Below, in pieces: positions 37,452 to 49,000 of a stretch of DNA of 64,000 bases. Under the pieces are notes generated by a model. The model saw nothing but the letters and a program-made list of their open reading frames with translations, searched no databases and was not told where the DNA came from. The stretch comes from Homalodisca vitripennis (lineage: Eukaryota > Arthropoda > Insecta > Hemiptera > Cicadellidae), in NCBI RefSeq assembly GCF_021130785.1, contig NC_060208.1, positions 168,931,501 to 168,995,500 of the forward strand, read 5' to 3'. Each line of letters starts with the position of its first letter. Position 1 is the first letter of the stretch. Made by a program: the position numbers and the translations under genes.

Positions 37452-40430
37452 GGGGGAATGGAAAATCCCTTTTTGGGAAAAATTTTTGGTTTTTTAAAAA
37501 GGGGTTCAAAATTTAACAAGGGTTTTTAAAACCCTTTTAATAAAATTTTAAAACCCACTTTTTATTTCTGAAAGAATTTTAAAAAATTTGTGTAAAGGTT
37601 TTTAAAAAAAATTTTGTCATGACCAAAACCCTTTTTATCATGAAAATTCTTGGGCACCCCAGGTTTCATTAGTTAAATTTTTTCTTTTAAAATTATTAAA
37701 TATCTATTGAAAAAAATTGTAAAATTAAGTTTTCCCCTTTGGGGTTGGTTTAAAATTGTTTGTTTTAAAAATTTAAAATTTAAAAAATTTGATATATCGG
37801 ATCCCTTTTAAAAACTTTAAAAAATACAAATTTAAATTTTTATTTTTTGGGGGTTTCCCAAAACAGTTTTTTACTGTTTTTTTTAAGGGGGTATTTTTGT
37901 GGTTCCAAATTAAAAAAAACCGGGGACCCCAAAACCCTTAGGGTAATTAAAAAACATAATAAAATTTTATTTCCCTATTTTTGCCTAAAGAAAAAAAAGG
38001 GAAAAAATTTTAAAACCTTGTATTTTCAAAATAAAAAATTTATTTTTTAAAATTTTTTTTTTAAATTTTGGAAAAAATAATTGCCCAAAACCTTAGGGTA
38101 CAATGAATCAAAGGGGTTTCCAAAAAATTTCAAACCTATTTTTAAAGGGGAAGAATTAATGATTATGTTTCACTTAAATTTAGGGGATTAAAGGGGCTAA
38201 ACATATGAAAATTAAAATGTTCCCCCCCAAAAATTTCTTGGCCCTAATAAAATTCCCTTTCATTTTGAAAATTAAAAAAGAAAAAAAATTTTTGGGACTG
38301 TTTGGGAATTGCCCTATGGGTTTTTCCTTTTTTGGTTAAAATTTTAAATTTCTTAAAAATAAAAAAAATTTTTTGTTGCAAAAGTTTTAAAACAAAAGGG
38401 TTCTGTAAAAAAGGTTCCATGTTTTATAAATTTGAATTTAACATAAAAATAAATTTGTTTCAAAAAATTTAACCCGGCAACCCATGGTTTTCTGGTAAGG
38501 GTTTTTTGGGTTTCTGAAATTTGTAAAAGAATTTTCCCTCCCCAATTTTTTAAGCCAAAATTGATTTTTTAATAAAAAAACCGGGGTTTTACCTCTGTAA
38601 CGGGAAAGGGAAAAAAAAAATTTCCCTTTTTAGCCTTTCCCAACTAAAAAAAATTTTTTAAAAATTTTTAAATTTAATTTAGTGATTTTTTGAAACCGCT
38701 TTTTTTAGGTACCTAAAAGGGGGAAAATTCCCCTATTAAAAAAAACGGAAAAAAATAAAAAGAAATTTCCCAAAAATAAAGGGTTAATTTTTAAAAATTT
38801 GATTTTTATTAAAATATTTTTAAATTTTAAATGTTAAAAACCCCTTTTAAAAAATTTTTACAAAAACTTTAAAAACACAAAAAAAATTTGGAATTTTTTT
38901 AAATTTTGGGGTAAATTTTTGGGGGTTGGGAAAAGGTCCCGGGGACGGAAAAAGTTGTTTTGTCCCCCCGGGGGTTAGTGAAATAGAAAATCCTACTTGC
39001 GGTTTTAAACCCCCTTTTCCTTTTTAAAAGGGGGGTTCAAAAGGGGGTTTTAAAATTTTTTCCAAAAAATTTATGGTGAGGGAATTTTTTTTTTAGAAAA
39101 TTTTTGAAAATTTAGGCCTTTTTTTCCCCAGATTCACAAAGGAAAAAAATAAAAGGCATTGAAAGGAAAATAAATTTTAAAGAAAAAAAAAAAAATTTAA
39201 AAACCACGGAAAGAAAACAGGTTGACTTTTTAAGAAAAGACCCCCTTCCCCACGTTTTTAGGGATTGGCCCCCCAATAGGGAATTAATTTTAAAATATTA
39301 AAAAATTTTAAAGAGACAATAGGGAAAACGCCTTTTAAAAATTTTTATCAACTTGGAAAACCTAAAAAAGAAAAAAATCCCCCTTGGGTTATTTGGAAAA
39401 AAAAAAATTAATTTACAAAAACAGGAAAAAATTTTTTTTTTAATTTTTTAAATAAATTACAAAACATTTAAAATTTCATTTTTTTTGGAAAAAAAAAAAC
39501 CCCCAAAAGGGAATTTACAGGCCCCCCAGTTAAAAATTCTTAAAAAAACAAAACCCTAATTAAAAGCAACGGGTAACCCGAAATTTGGTAATAGGAATAG
39601 CCCAATTTCTTTTCTTAGAATTTTTTAAAAAGGGGTTTTAACACCAGTTTTTAAGGAAAATTTCCAATATTTTTAAACGATTTATGATTCCCAAACCCAA
39701 CCCTTTTTTTTGGCCTTAAAAATGTTTGGGGGTTTTTTAAAAAAATTTAAAAAGTAATAATGTAAAATAAAATTTTGGAAGGGGTAAAAAGGGAGGATGG
39801 AAAAAAAAGTTAAAAAGTTAAAGGTTTTGTTTTAACTTTTCCAAATTTTTTAAATTTAATTATTTGTTTAATTTAAAACAAAATTTAAATTTTTAAAAAT
39901 TTTGGAAAATTCCTTTTAAAAGACATTTGGGAAAACCCAGTTTTTTTGGTCAATTTTAAAAGGGGAAAACCCCCCCCTTCTTTAAAAAAATTAAAGGGAG
40001 TTTTATTTGAGTATTTTCCCTTTTTTTATAATATTTTATTTTTTTCCCCTTTTTAAAAAAATTTTTTTTTTAATCATTAATTACAAAAAAAATAATTTTT
40101 TGTTTAAAATTCATTTTAAACCGATAATTTTTTTTTTTTATTAATTTTAAATTAAAAAGGTATTTTTTTTGGGGCTAAAAAAAAGCAGTTTAATTTGTTA
40201 AAAACCCTTAAAGGGTTTTAAATTTTTCCTTTTTTGTTTAATAAAAAAGTTTCCCCCAAGAAAAATTGGTAATTTTGGGTTTTGTCCCCTTTTTAAAAAA
40301 CCCGGGGGGACCGGAAATTTTGGTAAAAGGCTTCCCCAAATTTTTTAAAATTTTTTAATTTAAAAATTTTTTGGATTAAAAAAATTCTTTCATTGAAAAG
40401 GGAAAGGGTTTAAAAGGGGTTTCCCCTAAC
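37371..40430. other. Error-degraded mirror of 34,555-37,370 (probable sequencing or consensus artefact)
   Basis: The sequence is dominated by runs of A, T, G and C (GGGG, CCCC, AAAAAA, TTTTTT) at a density seen nowhere else in the window. It still follows the reverse complement of the left arm. TTAAGGGGG then TTTTTTGG-like words follow the fold. At the far end CCCGGGGGGACCGG, AAAAGGCTTCCCC and TTTTGGATTAAAAAAATTC match CGGGACCCGA-, AAAAGGTACATGCTCCCC- and TTTTGATTGAAGAAATATC-like words of the mirrored left arm. It is about 240 bp longer than its template. At about 40,430 it changes abruptly to normal sequence. Any open frame in it, such as 37,847-38,050, should be ignored. Confidence 0.85.
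37452..40337 (+). mobile_element. Degraded mirror copy of the Kolobok-type element
   Basis: It begins with TTAA then GGGGGAATGG (the counterpart of the right inverted end) and ends with CTTCCCC at about 40,331-40,337 (the counterpart of the left end), in the order expected for the reverse complement of 34,621-37,288. No transposase motif is readable in between. The outer TTAA is not preserved. It probably represents the same element read badly, not an independent decayed copy. Confidence 0.65.
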
Positions 40431-40650
40431 AGAACCCTCTGGAAACTTCCATTGTAGCAGTTTTCCAGAGAGACATGTATCCCCCCTATTTCACACATTG
40501 ATGGCGTCCCAGTAAGGTAAGACTCGATCCAGTTAACACAACCATCTAAAAAACCCAAATTTCAATTTTATGAGGAGAAAGGCATACAACATACACAATC
40601 AAAGACCTTGGCATGAAAATGTATTAAAAATGTTATTAGCCTCTTAGCCA
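40431..40650 (-). pseudogene. LINE reverse-transcriptase fragment (right-arm copy)
   Basis: Minus-strand translation shows FLDGCVNWIESYLTG, then CEIGGIHVSLENCYNGSFQR, the mirror of 34,330-34,616 with a few substitutions and small indels. The KAFD-like part is near 40,600. The part nearest the axis falls in the degraded core and is unreadable. Confidence 0.75.
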
Positions 40651-41542
40651 ATGCCAATATAAAATGTAGATTAATGTTCGATAAAGATGTAGTGTTTTAG
40701 ATATTATTATAAATTACGAGCACAAACGGATTTATTAATTATACAGGTAGTCTATGGAAAAATCACGAATTCTTAGAATACAGTTAGTTCCTATAATTTT
40801 GTTATACTAGTATGTAATTAATTTTTATTTACATGAACGTTCATCTTTATTTGAAAAAATGATTTACCATGGCATGTGTGAAAAGAAAACTAAATGCAGA
40901 TTAGAAAATCGAAAAGGTCTTTGCTATGCATGTCTCAATAATTATAGTTTGACCACATTACCAAGTCAGGCATTGTTTCATTTATGTGCGCTTCATGACA
41001 ATGTTTACTTGAGTTTTCCACTGAATGGCGAATCCTAAGTCAATGATCCATTGGACTTATCATCATGTTTATATTTCACCGCTCATTGTATTTTTTTTAA
41101 ACTAATTAATCCAAACATGAGTTTGAATCATAAGAAATGTAATACTAATAAACATTATACAAACACACCATAACGAAATATAACATGTAATATAACACAT
41201 TTTTAATTTAGTGTATAACAGCGTAACATTTCGTATAGAATTTGTAATAATATAAGTTAGTTCTTACGTTTTCAATTACTCCGTACTTATAAATTTACGG
41301 TCATAATTAAACTTGTTTATTAAAAACATTCATCTACATCTGTTTCATGTAAGTCAGATTCATACTGTAAGGTTTAGCAATCAATAATAAGCGGGCTTCC
41401 AGAAATCGATATTCATTACGATAAGACTTAATTGAATGAATTACTTTTTTATCCCTTCTAGCTTTTTCAGAGAAAATATCATGGTTTATTTCAATCAAAA
41501 TATAATAATTTTCATTTTCATTATGTAATTGCCATTTAATAC
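40651..41542. other. Right arm: unassigned AT-rich DNA
   Basis: Reverse-complement copy of 33,465-34,329. No gene recognised. Confidence 0.6.
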
Positions 41543-44503
41543 GAGCCGGTTAAAGCTTAAATTGGTGTAAGTCACATCTTTGATAGTTTTGAGATATTAA
41601 GGGCCTAAATTTGGTTGAAGTGTGCTATAAATCCATATATAAATATTTTTAATTTTTTTATTGTTTGTTTGGATGCTAACTAAAATTTCAAAACTACTTT
41701 TTGCGATAAAAATAAATTTGCAGGGATTTTTTTTGTGTGACTTTCTGCACTACTTTTTCACTTAACTGTTTGGCGGTAAAGTTAATAAAAGTGAAACTAC
41801 TGAAGTTAAAGTAAGGTTTTATTTTGTTGTCAAATAATTACACGTCTAATAACATATTTAATTATTCAAGATATATTTTAGAAGTCTCAGAATATTGAGA
41901 TTTCATAATCAACAATTTTCACTCATAATCATCAATATTTTCTTCTTAGTCCATAACAGCAAGAGGCGTCCGATTATCTTGCAGCCTCCTCGGATATCCA
42001 TTTCAGAAAATGGCATGTCATCCACGAGGGTTTCCTTGAAGAATATAGTGAAAAGGATGACTTTTGTTGAACCTCAGCCATTGGATTTTCAAAACAATTA
42101 ACTGAAATTTTATTTTCGTCAAATTTTCTTCTCCAGTCATTAGAGTTAAGTGGAAAGGATTTTTCTTTCTCGCTTGGACGATGATTCTGTGCCAGTCGTC
42201 AGGGCAGTAGATTGGTTGATTTTTACTAATATTTTCTATACTAGCAAAGTCTCGATCATTGGGAAGGTACGAAGTGACCACTTTGCAAGAACTTGTGGTC
42301 GATAATTATTAGCTTTCTATCGGCATCTTTCAGCCTGAAGAAGATTCATCAAGATCAAAAATATTTTGGTGTTCCTGTTCTGTCCCGAGCAGGCATCACT
42401 GTAAATGACTAACATGTTCTGCATTTTCTGCCCTTATCTGAATGTGTTTTTAACACACGCAGCAGCTTATTTTCTTGCGATCCCCGCGACCCATCAGTCT
42501 CATCCCAAAAAGTACATGAAACCCAAACCAGAGCCTAGCTCATGACAGCCAAGATTGTCAGAGATACCAAATTTCTCTTGTAGTAAAGCAACTTGGCATG
42601 ATAAGTTTAGGAAAGGCTAGGGCTTTTTCCAGGTCGAAAGTAAAAACATAAAATGTTTTTTCTTCAGACTTAGCTTTTTCAGCATATTTGTTCATAGACT
42701 CCCTAGCACTCTCTACTTTTCGAAGATCCAACTCAAGAAAAGCTTCTAAATCCCTTTTTTCCCTTTCATCTTGAATCAAAGGAACTTTATTTTTGTAAAC
42801 ATCACATTTCATGCATGTATCCTTATGTGGTGCATGGAAATGTAGGTTGAACTATGTGTTGAAAGTTCTACGGTATATCGGCTCCACGACCGGGTCGATG
42901 TGCTGTTCAGAGCACGAATGTTTAAATACTTAGGCCAGGATTATGTGCTCTGATATAGTGAGATTCATAGGCTGGATAGCCTCTAATGTGCTGCCGTACA
43001 ACATCAAACCTGTTTTTCAGGAATTTTTATTGTTAAGGAATTCTCTTTCCCCGTTTATTTGAACCAGGAGATTGGCCTAGCTTTTTCAGTGCCCTGGTAA
43101 ACCTACTGTCAGATACTTGGTATGTAGCAAGAAAGTATTTTTTACATACTTTGCAACTTTTACCAGCTATAAAAAATAACATGATATTGATTAGTGGTAG
43201 TCTTTGGTGTTCTTTCCCCTGCCCTAGGACGGCGACGATCTGGTTCTTATTGTTTTTAGCGTTTTGAGTAGAAAAACTTCATATTTTTCCAAAAATTTAC
43301 AATAGCTTTTTTTAGAGATTCTTCAGAAATTTTTTCTGCACATTTATTTTTACAGTTTTTGGGGTTTCCAAATTTTTAGCTAAAAACTGTTTTACCCTTG
43401 GCTGTCATGTAAGATTTCCCTGAATTTCTGTCCCTTTTTCTCTGCTCCGGTTTAATCATGTTTCTTTTTCTTTTGCGATACCTTTGATTTGGTTGAAAAT
43501 TCTCGATAGCTTTATCCTTATTCAAATCCACCATTTCTGCATCTTCATTTTGGACATTTTTCCAAAGTTAGAGTCTGAAAGAGAAAACAATATTGAAGTA
43601 TAAAAAATGTAATGTTTGCCTAAAATTTTTGTTTTTGATAATCGACAAAACTAAGAAATCGCCCAATTGTCAAAAAAGGAAAAAAAAATCTTATTCATAA
43701 ATCTGTGTAATAACTTGATATAAATTAAATTAAATGTTTGTGGTCAAATGACGAATTAAACTATTTGTGTTCTGCATGGCAAGGTGAAAATCTATCATGT
43801 ATTTTATACAATTAAGCTTCCTTCTACACTACTGCAAGCTAGGGATAAAGTAAGTCTAGAGATACCATCTCACATAATAATTATTATTAGGCCCATAATA
43901 TTATTAGGCCCAGGTACCATTTCTCAATATTATTGCAATTTTTAATTTCTGTCGTCTTTTACAAACCAATGTAAGGCTAAAAGAATAATCTACAGTAATG
44001 CCGCACAGCTAAAGAAAACATAAAGGTATTAAAAGCTTTTGCTAACTTTTATGGCCTAGACTTAGATGAAGAAACACTTACCTGAAAACTCTGATTCTGC
44101 AGGAACATATTCATCGCTTGAAGCATTATAACTTAGTAGACTGGGTTCACTGAAATCATATCCACTTCTTTCAGAAGCCATAATTAAGCCTACTAAATGA
44201 ATAGTTTACTTTAGGACAATAAAAATGTAAACTAACCCCACAAACAACAACCACCTGTTTTCAAGTTCAAGTAAAATGTGGATGAGGAATAGTGGTATAA
44301 GCCCCAGACACACCAGTTCTCCTTTTATCGGGCAGCTGTTTCTGTTAAATTGAAAAACAAGTGCTGCTATATATGCGGTCCATGAGTGTACTAGGACTTG
44401 CTTCACTAGTGCATTAAATAGATTTCTCTTTAGAGAATATGTTTCCATTATAAATCCATTTACCAAAAAAGTGGACTTACACCACTTTAGCTTTAACCGG
44501 CTT
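41543..44503 (-). mobile_element. Right-arm copy of the DDE DNA transposon (possibly Sola-like)
   Basis: Inverted ends GAGCCGGTTAAAGCTTAAAT (41,543) and AAGCCGGTTAAAGCTAAAG (44,503, read inwards) bound 2.96 kb. The gene inside runs on the minus strand. The element occupies the same place relative to its flanks as the left-arm copy, so it was duplicated with the arm and did not transpose separately. Confidence 0.8.
41880..44181 (-). pseudogene. Broken DDE transposase gene, right-arm copy
   Basis: Exon 1 starts at 44,181 (MASERSGYDF) and keeps the GTAAGT donor. Unlike the left copy it also keeps the TTTCAG acceptor near 43,578. Readable blocks include the FDLEKALAFPK segment in 42,558-42,812 and SYLPNDRDFASIENISKNQ, then WHRIIVQARKKN, in 42,018-42,281. 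The latter has a CAA where the left copy has a stop. Its own lesions include a short deletion after the acceptor, a frameshift near 43,390 (insertion of TTTTTAGC-like sequence) and one near 42,600. Each copy therefore carries some damage not found in the other. Confidence 0.78.
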
Positions 44504-44508
44504 TTTGT

Positions 44509-44536
44509 AGGAAATAAATAAATTTATTTATTTCCT
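44509..44536. repeat. Perfect 28-bp palindrome beside the transposon end
   Basis: AGGAAATAAATAAA followed by TTTATTTATTTCCT is exactly self-complementary and lies five bases outside the inverted end at 44,503. The left-arm version has lost one central base. Confidence 0.9.
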
Positions 44537-44609
44537 AAAATATGTAGCAACAAATTACAGCAACGTAAGTACCCGATGCTCTAAATGATATGCATATATG
44601 TAAATCAAG

Positions 44610-44649
<40 letters not shown>

Positions 44650-44690
44650 CACCAAATATAATTATGTTGTGTGTGTGTGTGTGTGTATAC
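44610..44690. repeat. (TA)n and (GT)n microsatellites
   Basis: About 35 bp of TA repeat, a short unique spacer, then about 18 bp of GT repeat. The counterpart at 30,316-30,426 has a longer CA/CG part and a shorter TA part. Confidence 0.9.
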
Positions 44691-45373
44691 ATATAACTTG
44701 ATTAAAGTAAAATTTATCTGGATTTCTGTAGAGAATCCTTAATTTAAGAAGCTTCCTGAGACATGACATAGTCATGACTGCCACACAAAGGCATACGAGT
44801 ACTCAGTGCCATACTCTTGTTGCTTTGAATCTGTGACATTAAAGAACACAACAATTGTGGGGTTTAATAAAAACCTTATCTTTAATAAACCACTGTCGAC
44901 TTGATGTTTGTTCTTCATGGACATAACACGTACAAAATACCACTTCATTTCATATATTCTTGGTGAGACTATTGGTTCAGTTACGCTTTTTTCAGGTGAG
45001 AGACTCACTTATTAATTGATAATTACATTTTGAAATTATTCTTTGATAATATACATTGTAGGGAATAATGAAAAATAAAATGTTTTTCTTATATTTTATA
45101 CGTGTTTGGCAGAGCAGTTGCACAATATAGTCCATAGAATAAAAGATTTTGTTAACATCTAACACTTAAAATAGTATCAAGAGTACGTTACACATTTTTA
45201 ATTGTTATTGAAATAAAAATATGTGTAAATAAACACATTAAAATTTAGCAAAAGGTCACATAAAAAGCGCACTGCACATAGGAACGCTCCATCCGTTTTA
45301 GTATCAATGGTTCCAGGAGAGATATGTTAATACCAAACATTTCGGTTAAAAACTGGAACGATGTTATGTTCAT
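44691..45373. other. Right arm: unassigned DNA
   Basis: Mirror of about 29,659-30,340. The 78-codon minus-strand frame at 44,772-45,008 opens on GTG directly after two stop codons and matches nothing I recognise. It is left uncalled. Confidence 0.5.
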
Positions 45374-46068
45374 CGCTCAAGATCACTTTTTTCACGCAGT
45401 TTGAGAATCGTTAAGTATCAATAAAGTACCAACGCAAAGAGATGTTTGACAGTTTTTAGTTCTTCCTGAAACACTGAAATAGAACCAGGCACTATAGATA
45501 AATAGCACGTTGCTTATATAGGTGACTGTCCTTGAGTGACCAAAGAGTTCTATCACCCAAAGATATCGGACAATGTTTAATAGTTCTTAAGATACTTTGA
45601 TAAAACCAAAATCTATTTGAGAATACATCGTTTTTTGACTATTTTTACCCGTAATATTTCAACCGCTAAAAATATTCGTCATTGTTCAAGTATTTCTATA
45701 ATACTGACAGGACAACAGACACTATTGATCAAGGACTTTATTTATGCACCTAATAATAATAAATTATGTACTTTAGACTTTCAGTACTGAGATTTTCGGC
45801 ACTGTTCATTCGTTCCTAACCAATGACAGATATCTAACCGATTTGGATGAATTAGCAAATGCTCATCTACTTTATACTTGATTATAGTTGGGTACCGACA
45901 AACCGCCAATATCTAGAAATTTTTGATACTTTTCAGATGTTCCCTAAAACACAAACATAAAAATCCATCACTATTGATCAATAGCATTTTGTGGACGTAG
46001 TTGACTATCATTGAGTACCCCTTCTAAAATTCAGAGATTTTCGATCGTGTTCACTTTCTTCCTGAAAC
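45374..46068. repeat. Decayed tandem repeat of about 120-bp unit, right-arm copy
   Basis: Reverse-complement copy of 28,964-29,658. The core reads GAGATTTTCGGCACTGTTCA, then about four bases, then TTCCTAA in the best-preserved unit near 45,790-45,825. It is closely similar to the left arm, including the adjoining frame at 46,011-46,205. Confidence 0.7.
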
Positions 46069-49000
46069 ATTATAAAAATTCCCTAAAAGGTAACTGCACA
46101 CTGAAAATGTTCCCGAGAGACGGATTGAGAAACAAACAACGTGTATCACTAATATACTTGACTAATGTAAGGGATGAGAAAAATCTTCATCTTACCATAG
46201 CGTGAGGCCTAGGCTAAAGTACCTAGTATGAGTAATCTAATAATAAAATCTAAAGACAAATGCACATTTATAGAAGAGAGATGACAGAGTGTCGTAATGG
46301 AAAAAGTATTAGTTTAAAAATGGTATGGTACCATTAAAATAAAAAAATAATCATTTAACATTTTAATTGTGTATTTAGAAGAATTTAATGTAGTGTTTAT
46401 TATAGAATATTTGTAAATCCTTGATTAGGAAGAATAATTCTACTTATATTTATATCTTGGTAGTATATAAAATAAAATAAGTATGTCATTTTAACTGACG
46501 TTCAATATATCAATAGCACTGCAGTTTTGTAGACTTTTAAGCGTTCACACTAAAACTCATTAAAATATTGGTAAATAAATTCACAGTATACAAGCAGTAA
46601 AATAATTCTTTTAATTTATTTCAGAATATTATTTAGGAATGTAAAAACTAAAGGTATTTTTCTACCTTTAGAAACTTGCCATAACTTAAGGGAAGAAAAT
46701 GAAACTGGAATATGCAGGTAAAAGTGAAAATGTGCTACTTTATAGACTAAGTAGGATTTTGAGTATCTTTGCGTTTATACTAATTTCTTCTACGACTAGT
46801 CTCCTCAGATAAGGAGTGTTTGTGTAGAAGTATCAGGTTTCAATTAAAACACATTCTACCTTAGGGCTAGATATGGATAGTATAATCTACCTAAAAGACA
46901 CGTTGAAAAATGTGGCTAAAATAATCCAAGATGTAGTTGTTTCTACCATCGTTAATATTAAGAATTCTCAATGTGGAAACTGGTAGAAAAGGTTTCTTAA
47001 CTAGACATTTGAGAATAATTTTAAAATGGAATAAATAAAAAATGTTGTACTAAATTAAATTTGCTTTAGTAACTGTGACTCTTTCATAGTGTAATTTGGT
47101 AAATTTATGATTTTATGGAAGCTAGTCTTCACGTCTAAGGACTGACTAAACAGATAATTATTTAATTATATCTACCCCTTCCTGGACTATTATAATTTTT
47201 CTTTGGTCCATATATTATTAAGTTGAAGATTAATAATTATTCCTTCCTCTTGATAATTAACTTACTCATTACAATCGTACGTACATAAACACTTATCTCT
47301 ACATTTATAATCATCCCCCGACCGTTACTACAGTATCAGTTTCCGAGAAATATGGTTAGTGGGTCTAACGTTGTAAATGATGTGTTTCACAAAGTAAAAC
47401 ACCTCAGACACTAAAAGGTCCTTTGAACAAGCTCGGCTCTGCTTTGGCACTGATTAACTGTTTGGTGCTGTCAGGGAGCTCATTTATTAGTCACAGACAC
47501 CACCTTGTGACAGAAGTTGTTTGAATACCTGTGTTCTACGTTGTTGTACTCTATAACAGCTGTTCAAACAGGAAGCTTTAATTTTAAGACATCCATGCCC
47601 ACCTGAACTAAAAGGGGAATGGATATCTTTGGTCCGCCGTAATTCATATAACATCCGCATTAAAAAGTCACCTCATTCCAGTGGCTTTATCTTTTATAAT
47701 CTCGATTAAATCTGACAACAACGCATCTTCACCATCCACAATTTTTGACCCAGTTGGTACACGTCCTGTACTGTGCGTAGTATAAGATCATACAGATTAC
47801 GTACACCATACAATACAATAATATTGACAAAAGTTACTTGTACATTTATATCATTCAGAGGAAGATTATGAAAACGATTTTATAAATTTTATATTGATCT
47901 ATTTACAAATGTTACATGTTGCACATACACGTATATCTTGAAACCATACCTTATGAGACTCTCTCCGACGATTACAAATATTCAAAGTAAGCATAACCAG
48001 ATGCTAATATATATTTATAGGTCTATTAAAGTTAAATTAACTGCTACACACTGTACTTAAAAAGTAGCTATGCAGCATTGCAGAATTTTTATTTCATAAG
48101 TGACGAATTTGGACAAATATTCCTGTGACTCAAAATTAATAGTTTTGAATAAAAAGAATGTATGACAAAAAATATGGATCATTAGGTATCATTAGATGGA
48201 CATTAGATTCATTAGCTTAAGTATTGGTTAAACGTACTATACCGTATTGTAGTTTCGTGTATATATATATATATATATATATATACGTACTATAATATAT
48301 ATATACAAAATAAAGTAATTAAAACGTACAACTTAGGGGCTCTGGGGTGTAATGGTAGCACATTTAATAAATACTATACAATTTTGATACTGTGGAATTC
48401 TCTTCGCATGTTTATTATTGTTTTTATTTTATTATATAGACACCAATATTTATAAGAGTATTTTAAGTATAAACTAGCTCTTAATATAATTGCTGAGTTT
48501 GAATTAAAAAAAAATCAAACCCGTATGATTTAAGTTTTAATCTCAAAAAGTTAGTGTTATATGTAACACAGATAAATCGTTACTTATCTAATAGGCGATT
48601 GATAAGCCTCAACAAAAATTTTTGGGCCGTACTTTTGTTGGAACGAAAAGTGGGGTACTGGTTTATTGCTATTTTTAAAAAAGGTCCAGGTCAAGTTTTG
48701 GATAAAGTTAACTATATCTTTATTAATATTGCGTTTATTCATAGACAAAATAACACCTCGTGATATTTATACACAACATTATATCTTTTTCAAATTTTAA
48801 ACCTACGGTAGATGGAAAAAGAAAGTAGTGTGCAGAATAAAAGCGGACACTAACTGAAAATATAGTGGAATGTGATAGGGAATGAAATATGAGGTTGTGC
48901 TGGTACTCATTACACAGATCCCTTTAAATTCGCTTAACACGTACACCACGTGGGATAATTGGAATTACAACCTGACCCTCCTCAGTTACAGATATACTGT

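Noticed and set aside
37847..38050. 67-codon open frame inside the homopolymer-rich core
   Set aside because: The underlying sequence is a corrupted mirror of the transposon region, so the frame is meaningless.
37371..40430. Possible novel low-complexity or satellite region
   Set aside because: It has no period of its own and aligns piecewise to the reverse complement of the neighbouring arm, so degraded duplication explains it better.
44772..45008. 78-codon minus-strand frame with protein-like composition
   Set aside because: Opens at GTG right after stop codons, is broken by a one-base run difference in the left arm, and matches no family I know.
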